64,000 nucleotides of DNA, taken from assembly GCA_902542855.1 (NCBI GenBank), contig CACBWE010000001.1, forward strand, positions 1 to 64,000. Direction: 5' to 3'. Both the position numbers and the translations under genes were made by a program. The notes beneath the pieces are model-generated. The model was given only the letters and a program-made list of their open reading frames with translations, did no database searches and was not told the DNA's origin. Source of the DNA: an uncultured Pelagibacteraceae bacterium (GTDB lineage Bacteria; Pseudomonadota; Alphaproteobacteria; Pelagibacterales; Pelagibacteraceae). Numbering within the stretch: position 1 is the stretch's first letter; each line of letters begins with the position of its first letter. Shown piece by piece: positions 20,599 through 30,690 of this stretch.

Positions 20599-22329
20599 TT
20601 AATAAAGATTTTCTAGCTGATCTTTATATTTTTCTGTAACTTTTTTTCTTTTTACTTTCATTGTTGGTGTCATCAAACCATTTTCAATCGAAAAATTTTC
20701 ATCTATTAATTGAATTCGTTTTATTTTTTCCAATAAAGTTAATTTTGTATTTATTTTTTCAATTACTTTGTTTATTTTTTCTTTTTCATTTAAAAAATCT
20801 TTATTTGGAACAATTAGAGCAACTAAGTAATTTTTTTTATCACCATAAACCATGCATTGGTCTATCTCTGGCTCATTTGTAATCATATTTTCAATTTTAG
20901 CTGGTGAAATATTATCTCCTCCAGCACTTACAATGATATCTTTTTTTCTGTCTGTTATTTTTAAGTAACCATCATTTGGATCAATTTCTCCAATGTCACC
21001 TGTATGTAGCCATCCATTTATTATAACATTATCGGTTTCTTCTTTTTTGTTCCAATATCCTAGCATTACATTTTCGCCTTTAACTAATATTTCTCCGTCT
21101 TCAGCAATTTTAACTTCATTTCCTTTAAATGGAGGTCCTACAGTTTCCACCTTAATTTTATGTATTGGATTACAACTTACTACTGGTGAAGTTTCTGTTA
21201 AGCCATATCCCTGAAGTGTCGGTAATCCTATAGCATTTAAAAATTCACCTATTTCTTTATCTAAAGCACCCCCACCTGAAACGAAAGCTTTTAAATTTCC
21301 ACCAAACTGTTTTTTTATTTTCTTTCTAACTAATTTATCAACTATAAAATCGAGCAATTTTTCATAAAAAGTCATTTTTTGATTTAATAGTTTTTTTCTT
21401 CCCAGACTAAGAGTTGCTTCAATTAATTTTGCTTTAAAACCCGTTTGTTTTTTTAAATTCATGTTTATTTTGTTGTAAAGGTTTTGATAGAACCTAGGGA
21501 CAGCTGCCATAATTGTAGGCTTTGCTTCAGATATATTTTCTAGAAGTTTTTCAATTTTTTCAGCATAGAATACTTTAGCTCCTACTGCTATCTGTACAAA
21601 TTGAAGACAGTGCTCATAAGAATGGGAAAGCGGAAGCCAAGTTAAAAATACTGGTCTTGAATTAAATAATGGTTTTGTAATTTCACACGATCCAACAACA
21701 TTATTTAAAATTCCACCGTGGCTTAAAATTACACCCTTGGGGTTTCCTCCAGTTCCTGAAGTATAAATTATACATGCTGGAGACTTTCTATTTAATTTAT
21801 TATTTTCGATTTTATCTTTTTCTAATAAATTATTCTTAATTATTGTGTTAAAGTCTAAATATTTTTCTTTGTTAATTAAATTTAAATTACTTATTACTTT
21901 ATCTATTTCATCTAAAGTAATAATTTTTTTAATAAAATCTTTTTCATTTATTATATTATTTAATTTTTTTAACATTTCATTATTTGATACAATAACTAAT
22001 CTAGGCTCACAATCTTCTATCAAGTACTTATAATCATCCTCTATATAAGTTGTATATGCTGGAACAGTAATTCCACCAGCAACCATTATAGCTAAATCAG
22101 AAACGAACCACTCAGGTCTATTTTCCGAAACTAAAAGGCATCTATCACCTTCATTTATATTTTGTTTAATAACTCTTGATAATTTTAAAATATTCTTTTC
22201 AGTTTCTTCCCATGTATATGATTTTTTATTACTTGGATTTAGCCATTCTAAAAAAATATCTTTTTTATTCTGTTTATTTACTTGATTAGCAAATAATTCG
22301 ATCAAATTATTTAAATTATCTAAATTCAT
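20599..22329 (-). CDS. AMP-dependent long-chain acyl-CoA synthetase family protein
   Basis: 576 aa; IYTSGTGGNPKGVILSH, GYGLTETSPV, LHTGDIG motifs. Confidence 0.9.
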   Translation of the reverse strand: MNLDNLNNLIELFANQVNKQNKKDIFLEWLNPSNKKSYTWEETEKNILKLSRVIKQNINEGDRCLLVSENRPEWFVSDLAIMVAGGITVPAYTTYIEDDYKYLIEDCEPRLVIVSNNEMLKKLNNIINEKDFIKKIITLDEIDKVISNLNLINKEKYLDFNTIIKNNLLEKDKIENNKLNRKSPACIIYTSGTGGNPKGVILSHGGILNNVVGSCEITKPLFNSRPVFLTWLPLSHSYEHCLQFVQIAVGAKVFYAEKIEKLLENISEAKPTIMAAVPRFYQNLYNKINMNLKKQTGFKAKLIEATLSLGRKKLLNQKMTFYEKLLDFIVDKLVRKKIKKQFGGNLKAFVSGGGALDKEIGEFLNAIGLPTLQGYGLTETSPVVSCNPIHKIKVETVGPPFKGNEVKIAEDGEILVKGENVMLGYWNKKEETDNVIINGWLHTGDIGEIDPNDGYLKITDRKKDIIVSAGGDNISPAKIENMITNEPEIDQCMVYGDKKNYLVALIVPNKDFLNEKEKINKVIEKINTKLTLLEKIKRIQLIDENFSIENGLMTPTMKVKRKKVTEKYKDQLENLY

Positions 22330-22336
22330 AGTTTTA

Positions 22337-22421
22337 TGGTGGGCGAAGAGAGAATCGAACTCTCACTTCTTGCGAAACACGATTTTGAGTCGTGCGCGTC
22401 TACCAGTTCCGCCATTCGCCC
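22337..22421 (-). tRNA. tRNA-Leu (anticodon CAA), CCA encoded
   Basis: Minus strand GGGCGAATGGCGGAACTGGTAGACGCGCACGACTCAAAATCGTG...GGTTCGA-like T arm...CGCCCACCA; long variable arm. Confidence 0.93.
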
Positions 22422-22481
22422 TTGGTATTCATTAAATTATATTTAATAGTATAAGAACTAAATTTATATTAAAACCAAAAA

Positions 22482-23087
22482 ATGTTTTCAACACTTTACA
22501 AAAAATGTTTAGAATTAGCTGCTCATAAAAGTTCAAATTTTTATTTAGGGCTTGTATCTTTTATTGAAAGTTCTTTTTTTCCTATACCTCCTGATGCAAT
22601 GATTATTCCAATGGTTATTGCTAAAAAAAAAGAATATTTTAAAATATTTTTAATTGCCTCAATATTTTCAGTTCTTGGAGGAATATTCGGATATTTGATA
22701 GGTTATTTATTTTTTGATTTAGCAATGTATGTAATCGAATTTTATGGTTATCAAGCTAAAGTAGAAAATTTAAAATTAAGCATGTCTCAAGAGAGTGGAT
22801 TCCTGGCATGGCTGAGTATTCTTTTTTTAGCGGGCTTTACTCCATTACCTTATAAAGCCTTTACTATTTCAAGTGGTTTAATTGCTTTTAATCTTCCTGT
22901 TTTTATAATTGTTAGTTTAATTTCAAGAGGTCTGAGATTTTTTATTGTTGCCTATTTGTCTTATAAATTTGGAGAATTATTTACAGAGTACATGGAAAAA
23001 CATGGATCAAAATGGTTCACCATAATTGGAATTATTATAGTTATAATATTTATTATTATTTATTTATTTTTAAAATTTAATGGTTGA
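22482..23087 (+). CDS. YqaA/DedA-family membrane protein
   Basis: 201 aa; SFIESSFFPIPPDAMIIPM and FTPLPYKAFTISSG motifs. Confidence 0.87.
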   Translation: MFSTLYKKCLELAAHKSSNFYLGLVSFIESSFFPIPPDAMIIPMVIAKKKEYFKIFLIASIFSVLGGIFGYLIGYLFFDLAMYVIEFYGYQAKVENLKLSMSQESGFLAWLSILFLAGFTPLPYKAFTISSGLIAFNLPVFIIVSLISRGLRFFIVAYLSYKFGELFTEYMEKHGSKWFTIIGIIIVIIFIIIYLFLKFNG

Positions 23088-23565
23088 GATTTACAAAACA
23101 ATTACTTTAAAGTTAATTTTTTTAATTAGCATTATTGCTTTATCTTCAGCATTTTTCATTGAATATGTTTTAGGCCATCAACCTTGTAACTTATGTGTAC
23201 TGGAAAGAATTCCATACCTATTATCATTAATAATTATAATATTGAATTATAAATTTATTAATCTTGAAAAATATTTCATTCTTTCTCTTATTTTAATTTT
23301 TTTTGCAGCTACTATTCTATCTTTATATCATTTAGGTATTGAACAAGGTTTTATTGAAGAATCATTGGTTTGTGATTTAAAAAATGGCTCCAATTTACTA
23401 TCAAAAGAAGACATCTTAAGGCAGTTACAAGAAAAAAATGTAAGCTGCAAAGATGTTACATTTAAAATTTTAGGATTATCGCTTACAAGTTACAATATTA
23501 TAATATCAATATTAATAGTATATTTTACAACAAGAGTTTATTTTAGTTATGACAACAATAAATAA
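23080..23565 (+). CDS. dsbB: Disulfide bond formation protein B
   Basis: 161 aa, 4 TM; GHQPCNLCVLERIPY motif and later Cys pair. Confidence 0.88.
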   Translation: MVEIYKTITLKLIFLISIIALSSAFFIEYVLGHQPCNLCVLERIPYLLSLIIIILNYKFINLEKYFILSLILIFFAATILSLYHLGIEQGFIEESLVCDLKNGSNLLSKEDILRQLQEKNVSCKDVTFKILGLSLTSYNIIISILIVYFTTRVYFSYDNNK

Positions 23566-24082
23566 AAAGAAAATAGAAGAATTTATTAGAGTTGATCATG
23601 CTGGGGAGCGTGGTGCTGTTAAAATTTATGAAGGACAGTTGCTTGCTCTAAACACATTAGTTAAAGATGAAGCTTTAAAAAAAATAATTGAAGAAATGAA
23701 AGTTCATGAAAAAGAACATTCTAATTTTTTTGAAGAAGAAATTAAAAAAAGAAATATAAAACCGACCAAATTTTTACCCTTATGGGATTTATTAGGTGTA
23801 GGATTAGGTTTTGGTTCAACTTTACTTGGTAAGAAAGCGGCTATGCTTTGCACTGCCTCTGTTGAAGAAGTGATAGATGAGCATTATTTAAACCAAATAA
23901 AACAACTTGATAATAGTGAATCAAAACTTAAAAAAAAAATAATTAAATTTAGAGAAGATGAATTAAGTCATAAAGATATTGCCTATGAAAAAGGCGCTAC
24001 AAAAGAAGGCCCATACTCTATATTAGATAAAATTATTAAAACTGGATCAAAAATTGCAATAAATATTTCTGAGAAAATTTAA
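23549..24082 (+). CDS. coq7: Demethoxyubiquinone hydroxylase
   Basis: 177 aa; RVDHAGERGAVKIYEGQ, EMKVHEKEH, EEVIDEHY, FREDELSHKD di-iron ligands. Confidence 0.93.
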   Translation: MTTINKKKIEEFIRVDHAGERGAVKIYEGQLLALNTLVKDEALKKIIEEMKVHEKEHSNFFEEEIKKRNIKPTKFLPLWDLLGVGLGFGSTLLGKKAAMLCTASVEEVIDEHYLNQIKQLDNSESKLKKKIIKFREDELSHKDIAYEKGATKEGPYSILDKIIKTGSKIAINISEKI

Positions 24083-24648
24083 GACTCTAGCTCTACATCC
24101 CAATATAAGTAATCCATCCAGCTTTTATGTAAAAAATTTGGTGGAAAATTTTTACCATTTTTATGTAGATCCTCTGTTGATGGTCGATAAGGGTACTGAT
24201 GCAACTTCATACCTGAATGTTTTAATAGTTTTCCACCTTTTTTCACATTACATGCAGAACAAGCTGTTACAACATTATCCCAATTAGTTTCGCCTCCTTT
24301 TGATCTGGGTAATAAATGATCAAAAGTTAACTCTTCATTGCTTCCACAATATTGACAGGAAAATTTATCTCTTAAAAACACATTAAATCTGGTAAAACTT
24401 GGCTTGCTTTGAGGAACAATATAATCCTTTAATGCAATGACACTTGGTAATTTCATATTAAATGATGGACTTCTTATAGTTCTATCATAATTACTAACAA
24501 TAATAACTCGATCAAGAAAAACTGATTTAACAGTATCCTGCCAAGACCATAAAGACAAAGGGTAGTAACTCAAAGGTCTATAGTCTGCATTAAGTACTAG
24601 CGCGGGGCACTTTTCTAATGAAACATTTTGTTCAATAAAATTGTTCAT
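24079..24648 (-). CDS. HNH endonuclease family protein
   Basis: 189 aa; CQYCGSNEELTFDHLLPRSKGGETNWDNVVTACSACN. Confidence 0.92.
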   Translation of the reverse strand: MNNFIEQNVSLEKCPALVLNADYRPLSYYPLSLWSWQDTVKSVFLDRVIIVSNYDRTIRSPSFNMKLPSVIALKDYIVPQSKPSFTRFNVFLRDKFSCQYCGSNEELTFDHLLPRSKGGETNWDNVVTACSACNVKKGGKLLKHSGMKLHQYPYRPSTEDLHKNGKNFPPNFLHKSWMDYLYWDVELES

Positions 24649-24694
24649 AAATAATTTTAACTTACTTAAACAATTTTATCAATAATAAGAGATG

Positions 24695-25345
24695 TTAAAT
24701 TTTTTTTAAAATAAAATTTAAAGCTGTACTTGATGCCTCAATAGGAATATGATGATCACAATTTTTTATTAATAATGTATCAACTTTAACATTATTTCTA
24801 ATTAGAAAATCTTTTGCTTCTAATAAATGTGTTGATGGGACAATTTGATCAACTTCACCATGTATAAGTAATGTTTCAGTATTATTTTTGATTCTACTTT
24901 TTAAATCTTTTTGATTTATTATCTTTCCAGAAAAACCAACTATACATGAAAATTTTTCTTCAAATGTAAGACCAACATTTAAAGACATCATACAACCCTG
25001 ACTGAATCCTGACAAACAGATTTGATTATTTGATAAATTGAACTCTTGTTTTATTTCATTAATAAATTTTTTTAAAACTTCTTCAGCTTTAATTGATTGC
25101 TCTAGTATGTAATCAGAATTATCTATGGTTAAATCAAACCATTGATAACCTGAGGGATTTATAGCACATGGCTCGTGACCATTAGGACAAATAAAGACTG
25201 TATTAGACATATGTCTTTTCCAGTTTAAAGATAGCATGCTTATATCCTTTCCATCTCCTCCATAGCCATGAAGCAAAATAATCGCATTTTTGATTTCAAC
25301 ACCTTTTTCTGGTTTAATAATTATGGAATCTAGGCAAAATGTCAT
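24695..25345 (-). CDS. Phospholipase/carboxylesterase-type alpha/beta hydrolase
   Basis: 216 aa; LLHGYGGDGKD, LSGFSQGCMMSL, HGEVDQIVP, DHHIP. Confidence 0.88.
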   Translation of the reverse strand: MTFCLDSIIIKPEKGVEIKNAIILLHGYGGDGKDISMLSLNWKRHMSNTVFICPNGHEPCAINPSGYQWFDLTIDNSDYILEQSIKAEEVLKKFINEIKQEFNLSNNQICLSGFSQGCMMSLNVGLTFEEKFSCIVGFSGKIINQKDLKSRIKNNTETLLIHGEVDQIVPSTHLLEAKDFLIRNNVKVDTLLIKNCDHHIPIEASSTALNFILKKI

Positions 25346-25395
25346 AGTAGATAAATTATGTTTTTTATGTCAAAACACAATCTAAAATAAAAAAA

Positions 25396-25599
25396 ATGAT
25401 TTCAGGAATATTAGTAAAAGTTTTATCAATTGCACTTTTGATTGCAGTGGGAATAGTTTTAATTTTAGGTATAGGCACTCTTTTTAAGGGAGGAGAAACA
25501 AGTAAGAAATATTCAAATAAATTAATGCAGCTAAGAGTTATTTTGCAGTTTATTGCTATTATTGCTTTAGTTGGCTTTGCTTATTTTTTTAAAAATTAG
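25396..25599 (+). CDS. HIG1-domain-like twin-TM protein
   Basis: 67 aa; two TM segments flanking GGETSKKYSNKLMQLRVILQF, HIG1 (hypoxia-induced) pattern. Confidence 0.78.
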   Translation: MISGILVKVLSIALLIAVGIVLILGIGTLFKGGETSKKYSNKLMQLRVILQFIAIIALVGFAYFFKN

Positions 25600-26105
25600 T
25601 TATATTTTTTTATCCAATTAACAAAATTTTTATCTTCAAAATCAATTGAACCCATTATTCTTGCAAATTCTTGGCCCTCTTTATTAATCAGTATTGATGT
25701 AGGAACACCTCTTAAAGAAAACTTTTTTGCTAATGTAGTAGGTGGATCAAAATAAGGTTCAAAGTTTTTAATGTTAAAATCTTCAAAAAATTTATTAACT
25801 TTATCTAAAGTTTCTTTTCCAATATTAATTGGAAAAATTTTTATTTTATCCAATTCTGGATTAGCTTGGAGTTTATCTAAAGATGGCATTTCTTCTTTGC
25901 AAGGTTCACACCAGACCGCCCAAAAATTCAATAATAATACTTTACCCTTATATTCACTAATATTAATTTTTTGATCATTTTTGTCTAAAAAAATAACATT
26001 ATCATATGTTTTTGGTATTTTATGGATTACAATATTTTTAATACCAGGTAGTTCTTCAGCTACAACATTTGTTATCAAAAAAATAAATATTATTAAAAAT
26101 CTCAT
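25596..26105 (-). CDS. TlpA-like thiol:disulfide oxidoreductase
   Basis: 169 aa; signal peptide, NFWAVWCEPCKEEMPSL. Confidence 0.9.
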   Translation of the reverse strand: MRFLIIFIFLITNVVAEELPGIKNIVIHKIPKTYDNVIFLDKNDQKINISEYKGKVLLLNFWAVWCEPCKEEMPSLDKLQANPELDKIKIFPINIGKETLDKVNKFFEDFNIKNFEPYFDPPTTLAKKFSLRGVPTSILINKEGQEFARIMGSIDFEDKNFVNWIKKYN

Positions 26106-26129
26106 GTTAAAAAGGTATAATTAAATATC

Positions 26130-27521
26130 ATGGCAAAAAATAAAAACAACCAAGCAATCTGGAATACACGGATAAAAAAAAATGCGTCAAGTTTGTTTCA
26201 AAAAGTCGGTAATTCAATAGATATTGATAAAAGACTTTATAAAGAAGACATCCTAGGATCAATTGCTCATGTTGAAATGCTTTTTAAACAAAAAATAATT
26301 TCATTCAGAATAAAAAATAAAATTGTTTATGGACTAACTAAAATTGATAAAGAAATCACAAACAATAAATTTGAGTTTGATAAAAAATATGAAGATATTC
26401 ATATGAATATCGAAAAGAGACTTTTTCAAATTATAGGAGAAGAAGCCGGCTTTGTTCACACTGCAAGATCAAGAAATGATCAAGTAATTACTGATTTTAA
26501 AATTTGGATTAAAAGTTCAACTAACGAAATAAACAATAATATTAATAAAGTTATTAAGAGTACAATTAGGTTAGCAGAAAAAAATATTGAGACTATTATG
26601 CCTGGATTTACACATCTTAAAAATGCTCAAGCTATCTCTTTTGCACATTATTTAATGTCATATGTAGAAATGTTTAATAGAGACAAAAAGAGATTTTATA
26701 ATAATTTAGATAATTTAAATGAAAATCCCTTAGGTGTTGCGGCTTTAGCAGGAACATCATTTAATATAGATAGAAATTATACGACTAAAAAACTTGGTTT
26801 TAAAACACCTACAAATAATTCTATTGATACAGTTTCAGATAGAGATTTTGTTTTAGATTTTTTATACGCTTCATCTGTGTGCGCTATGCATATTTCTAGA
26901 ATTGCTGAAGAGTTGATTATTTGGAATTCGGATGCTTTTAACTTGATCAATTTATCTGATAAAGTTGTTACCGGATCTTCTATAATGCCACAAAAGAAGA
27001 ATCCTGATCTTTTAGAGTACTTGCGTGGAAAATCAGGAAGTGCTTATGGAAATTTATTTTCGATGCTTACAATTTTAAAAGGCTTACCACTGTCTTATTT
27101 TAAAGACCTGCAAGACGATAAGGAGATTGTTTTTAAATCTTACGACAATCTAAATAATTGTTTAAAAATTTTCGATGAAGTATTAAAAAATTGTAATCCA
27201 AATAAGAGTAAAATGTTAGAACTTGCTAATTCTGGTTACACTACAGCAACTGATTTAGCTGACTATCTTGTAAAAAATCACTCGATGTCTTTTAGAAAAG
27301 CCTATCAAAAAACTGCTGCTGTGGTTAATTTTGCTGAAAAAAGAAAAAAGAAATTAAATGAATTGACTTTAGAGGAATTAAAAAAAATTGAACCTAAACT
27401 TAAAGATGAAGTATTAAAAGTATTTAATTTAAAAAATTCAATTAATTCAAAAAAATCTTATGGTGGAACTTCTTTTGAAAATATTAAAAAAATGATAATG
27501 AAATATAAAAAAGAAAAATGA
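26130..27521 (+). CDS. argH: Argininosuccinate lyase
   Basis: 463 aa; HTARSRNDQV, GSSIMPQKKNPD signature. Confidence 0.95.
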   Translation: MAKNKNNQAIWNTRIKKNASSLFQKVGNSIDIDKRLYKEDILGSIAHVEMLFKQKIISFRIKNKIVYGLTKIDKEITNNKFEFDKKYEDIHMNIEKRLFQIIGEEAGFVHTARSRNDQVITDFKIWIKSSTNEINNNINKVIKSTIRLAEKNIETIMPGFTHLKNAQAISFAHYLMSYVEMFNRDKKRFYNNLDNLNENPLGVAALAGTSFNIDRNYTTKKLGFKTPTNNSIDTVSDRDFVLDFLYASSVCAMHISRIAEELIIWNSDAFNLINLSDKVVTGSSIMPQKKNPDLLEYLRGKSGSAYGNLFSMLTILKGLPLSYFKDLQDDKEIVFKSYDNLNNCLKIFDEVLKNCNPNKSKMLELANSGYTTATDLADYLVKNHSMSFRKAYQKTAAVVNFAEKRKKKLNELTLEELKKIEPKLKDEVLKVFNLKNSINSKKSYGGTSFENIKKMIMKYKKEK

Positions 27522-27649
27522 TTAAAAAATTTACTATAATTATACTGTTATTTTGTGCAGTTATTTCTTGCGGAAAGAAAGGTGATCCTAAATACATAGA
27601 CTCAGATAAAAAAACAGAAATAAAAAAAATTTCAATTAACTTAGCTTAA
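27518..27649 (+). CDS. Small LptM/YifL-like lipoprotein
   Basis: MIKKFTIIILLFCAVISCGKKGDPKYIDSDKKTEIKKISINLA; lipobox AVISC then GKKGDP; ATGA overlap with argH and TAATG overlap with lysA. Confidence 0.8.
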   Translation: MIKKFTIIILLFCAVISCGKKGDPKYIDSDKKTEIKKISINLA

Positions 27650-28863
27650 TGAAATACATAAATAAAACATTAACAATAGAAAAAATTAGTCTCCAAAAAA
27701 TTGCAAATAAATTTGGTACTCCATTTTATTCTTACTCATATTCTAAATTAAAAGAAAATATTAATAATTTTAAAAAAAACTTCAGATCTTTTTCACCACT
27801 TATCTGTTTTGCGGTAAAATCTAACACAAATGTTAATATAATTAGAGAAATTAAAAAATTTGGATTAGGTGCTGATGTTGTTTCAGTAGGAGAGCTAATG
27901 ATGGCACTAAAAGCAGGTATTAATCCAAGCAAAATTGTATTTTCTGGTGTTGGTAAAACAATAAGTGAAATAAGTTTTGCAATTGATAAAAAAATTTTGC
28001 TTATTAACGCAGAGTCTTTAAGTGAAATAAAAGAAATAAATCGAATAGCAAAATCAAAAAATAAAAGAATAAAAATTGGTGTAAGACTAAACCCTAATAC
28101 TGATGCAAAAACATTAAGCCAAATATCCACTGGGAAAAAAGAAAATAAATTTGGTGTAAATAAAAATACATTCTATGAAATTATAAATTATTGCAAAAAT
28201 TCAAAAAATATTGATTTAAAATGTTTAAGCGTTCATATAGGTAGTCAAATTTTAGACCATAGGCCTTATGAAAAAATGCTTAAAGCGGTTAGTCAAATTC
28301 TCAATAAGACAAATCATAAATTTGAATTTATAGATTTAGGTGGAGGTATGGGCATTACTTACACCGATAGAAACAAAAAACTTAATTATAAAAAATACAA
28401 CACAGCTATTCTTAAATTTTTAAGAAAACATAAAGTTAAAATTATATTTGAGCCAGGTAGATCAATCATTGGTGATACTGGTATATTAGTATCAAAAATA
28501 ATCTATATAAAAGATAGCGGAAGTAAAAAATTTATTATTTTAGATGCCGCTATGAACGATTTAATGAGACCTGCTTTGTATGGTGCATTTCACAAAACCT
28601 TACCCGTTACTAAATCTAACAAAACATCAAAAAAACCATATGAATTTGTGGGTCCTATTTGTGAAAGTACAGATAAATTTGTTACATTAAAGAACTTTCA
28701 AGTGTTGAAAGAAAAAGATTTAATAGCAATATGTGATGTGGGAGCTTATGGAATGTCACTTAGCTCAAATTATAATTTAAGACCTAAACCAGTAGAATTA
28801 TTAATAAATGGATCAAGAATTAAAGTAATTAGAAAAAGACAAAAGCATAAAGATATAATTTAG
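27649..28863 (+). CDS. lysA: Diaminopimelate decarboxylase
   Basis: 404 aa PLP TIM-barrel decarboxylase; CFAVKSN, HIGSQI, DLGGGMGI, EPGRSI. Confidence 0.94.
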   Translation: MKYINKTLTIEKISLQKIANKFGTPFYSYSYSKLKENINNFKKNFRSFSPLICFAVKSNTNVNIIREIKKFGLGADVVSVGELMMALKAGINPSKIVFSGVGKTISEISFAIDKKILLINAESLSEIKEINRIAKSKNKRIKIGVRLNPNTDAKTLSQISTGKKENKFGVNKNTFYEIINYCKNSKNIDLKCLSVHIGSQILDHRPYEKMLKAVSQILNKTNHKFEFIDLGGGMGITYTDRNKKLNYKKYNTAILKFLRKHKVKIIFEPGRSIIGDTGILVSKIIYIKDSGSKKFIILDAAMNDLMRPALYGAFHKTLPVTKSNKTSKKPYEFVGPICESTDKFVTLKNFQVLKEKDLIAICDVGAYGMSLSSNYNLRPKPVELLINGSRIKVIRKRQKHKDII

Positions 28864-28866
28864 CTT

Positions 28867-29577
28867 TTGACAAAAATGATAAGAAACTTTTTATTTTCAA
28901 TATTATTTTTTACAGGAATCATTTTTATTTCGATAATTTTTTTACCATCATTTTTTTTTCCGAAAAAAGTTGTTTTGGTAGGAGGTAAATTAATGGGTCA
29001 TTGGACTAGCTTTTGTTTAAGACTTGTTCTTTCAGTAAAAATTTCAATCAAAGGAAAGGAAAATATTATTAATGATGAAAAATTTTTTATAGCGGCATCT
29101 CATCAATCAATGTTTGAAACTTTTTATTTACAGACAATCTTTAACTCACCTGTATTTATTCTGAAAAAAGAATTATTGTTAATTCCAATATTTGGTTGGT
29201 ATTTAAAAAAAATAGGATCAATTTCAATTAAAAGAAATAAAGTAACAAAAGATAACTTGGGATTTTTTGATGATATTTCAAAAATGATGGCTACTTCTAA
29301 TAGACCTTTAATTATTTTTCCTCAAGGAACTAGGGTTCTTCCAGATGAAAGACCACCTTTCAAAAAAGGTGCATCGAGAATTTATGAACAGCTAAATATT
29401 TCTTGTCAGCCAGTTGTAATTAACTCTGGTTATGTGTGGCCTAAAAAAGGTGAAAAGAAATCTAATAAAACAATTACAGTCTCTATTCTAAAACGAATTC
29501 CTTCTGGGTTAAAAAAAGAGAATTTTATTCAAATTCTTGAAAAAAATATTTATTCAGAGTTAGACTTAATTAATTAA
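28867..29577 (+). CDS. plsC: 1-acyl-sn-glycerol-3-phosphate acyltransferase family
   Basis: 236 aa; SHQSMFETF (HxxxxD/E variant), IFPQGTR; TTG 28867 or ATG 28876 start. Confidence 0.87.
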   Translation: MTKMIRNFLFSILFFTGIIFISIIFLPSFFFPKKVVLVGGKLMGHWTSFCLRLVLSVKISIKGKENIINDEKFFIAASHQSMFETFYLQTIFNSPVFILKKELLLIPIFGWYLKKIGSISIKRNKVTKDNLGFFDDISKMMATSNRPLIIFPQGTRVLPDERPPFKKGASRIYEQLNISCQPVVINSGYVWPKKGEKKSNKTITVSILKRIPSGLKKENFIQILEKNIYSELDLIN

Positions 29578-30690
29578 TTAGCCCTTCATAGGCATAACAA
29601 CAAAGATACTATCAAAATCACCCGGGTCTTTTATTAATGCAGGTGAACCAGTATCATTAAAGAAAATTTCAACTCTGTCTCCATCTAACTGTGAGGCAAC
29701 ATCTATCAAATATCTAGAGTTGAAACTTATCTCTAAATCATGATCAAACTTAGCAGTCAAAGTTTCTTTACCATCACCACTATTGGTATTATTTACCGAA
29801 AGATCTAGAGTATCTTTGGATAAATTAAATTTCACACCATCTTTTTTATCCAATGAAACAGATGCCACTCTATCAACTGAATTTAAAAATAATTTTAATT
29901 CTATTTCTAATTTTTTTTGATTATTTTTAGGTATTACTTGAATATAATTAGGAAATTTTCCATCAATAAGTTTTGAAATTAAAATACTATTATTTAATTC
30001 AAATTTAATTTTTGATTTCATATTTGAAACTTTTACATCTCCGTCATAGCTATCTAATAAAGAACAAAGCTGAAAAATTGTTTTTTTAGGTAAAATTATT
30101 GGATCAAAATCAATTTTTTTCTCTAATCTAATTTTTGAAATAGACATTCTATGACTATCGGTTGCAACTGCAGTTAAATAATTTTTGTCCTCAACTTCTG
30201 TTTGATGAAAATAAATACCACTTAGATAATGCCTCGTTTCATCATTAGAAATTGAAAATTTACACTTATTTAATAATTTCAAAAGTTGTTTTGATTTAAT
30301 TATAAATTCATTTTGATTGAAATTTTCATCTGTGAGTGGAAACTCCGTTGCACTTATGCAATTCAAATTAAAAATAGATTTTTCTGACTCTACTTGTAAT
30401 TTACTAATATCTGTAAGAGAAACATTTATTTTTTTTCCTGAGTTAAACTTTCTTATAATATCATACATTATTGATGAAGTTGTGGTTGTTTTTCCCTCCT
30501 CAAAAATTTCTACATTGTTTAACTGATGTATAAATATTAAATCTAGATCAGTTGCAGTAATATTAAGTTTTGAATTACTTGCATCTAAAAGAATATTTGA
30601 AAGAATTGGTAGTGTACTTCTTTTTTCAATAACGCCTTGGCAATAGTTTAATGCTTGCTGAAGGTCTTGTTGATTAACGTTAAATTTCAT
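29578..30690 (-). CDS. dnaN: DNA polymerase III beta subunit
   Basis: 370 aa; sliding clamp, RSTLPILSNILLDA and C-terminal VVMPMKG. Confidence 0.95.
   Translation of the reverse strand: MKFNVNQQDLQQALNYCQGVIEKRSTLPILSNILLDASNSKLNITATDLDLIFIHQLNNVEIFEEGKTTTTSSIMYDIIRKFNSGKKINVSLTDISKLQVESEKSIFNLNCISATEFPLTDENFNQNEFIIKSKQLLKLLNKCKFSISNDETRHYLSGIYFHQTEVEDKNYLTAVATDSHRMSISKIRLEKKIDFDPIILPKKTIFQLCSLLDSYDGDVKVSNMKSKIKFELNNSILISKLIDGKFPNYIQVIPKNNQKKLEIELKLFLNSVDRVASVSLDKKDGVKFNLSKDTLDLSVNNTNSGDGKETLTAKFDHDLEISFNSRYLIDVASQLDGDRVEIFFNDTGSPALIKDPGDFDSIFVVMPMKG

Noticed and set aside
24079-24648. HNH endonuclease considered as a mobile-element or defence nuclease
   Set aside because: Stands alone among housekeeping genes with no integrase, toxin or repeat; resembles widespread small HNH proteins of Alphaproteobacteria.
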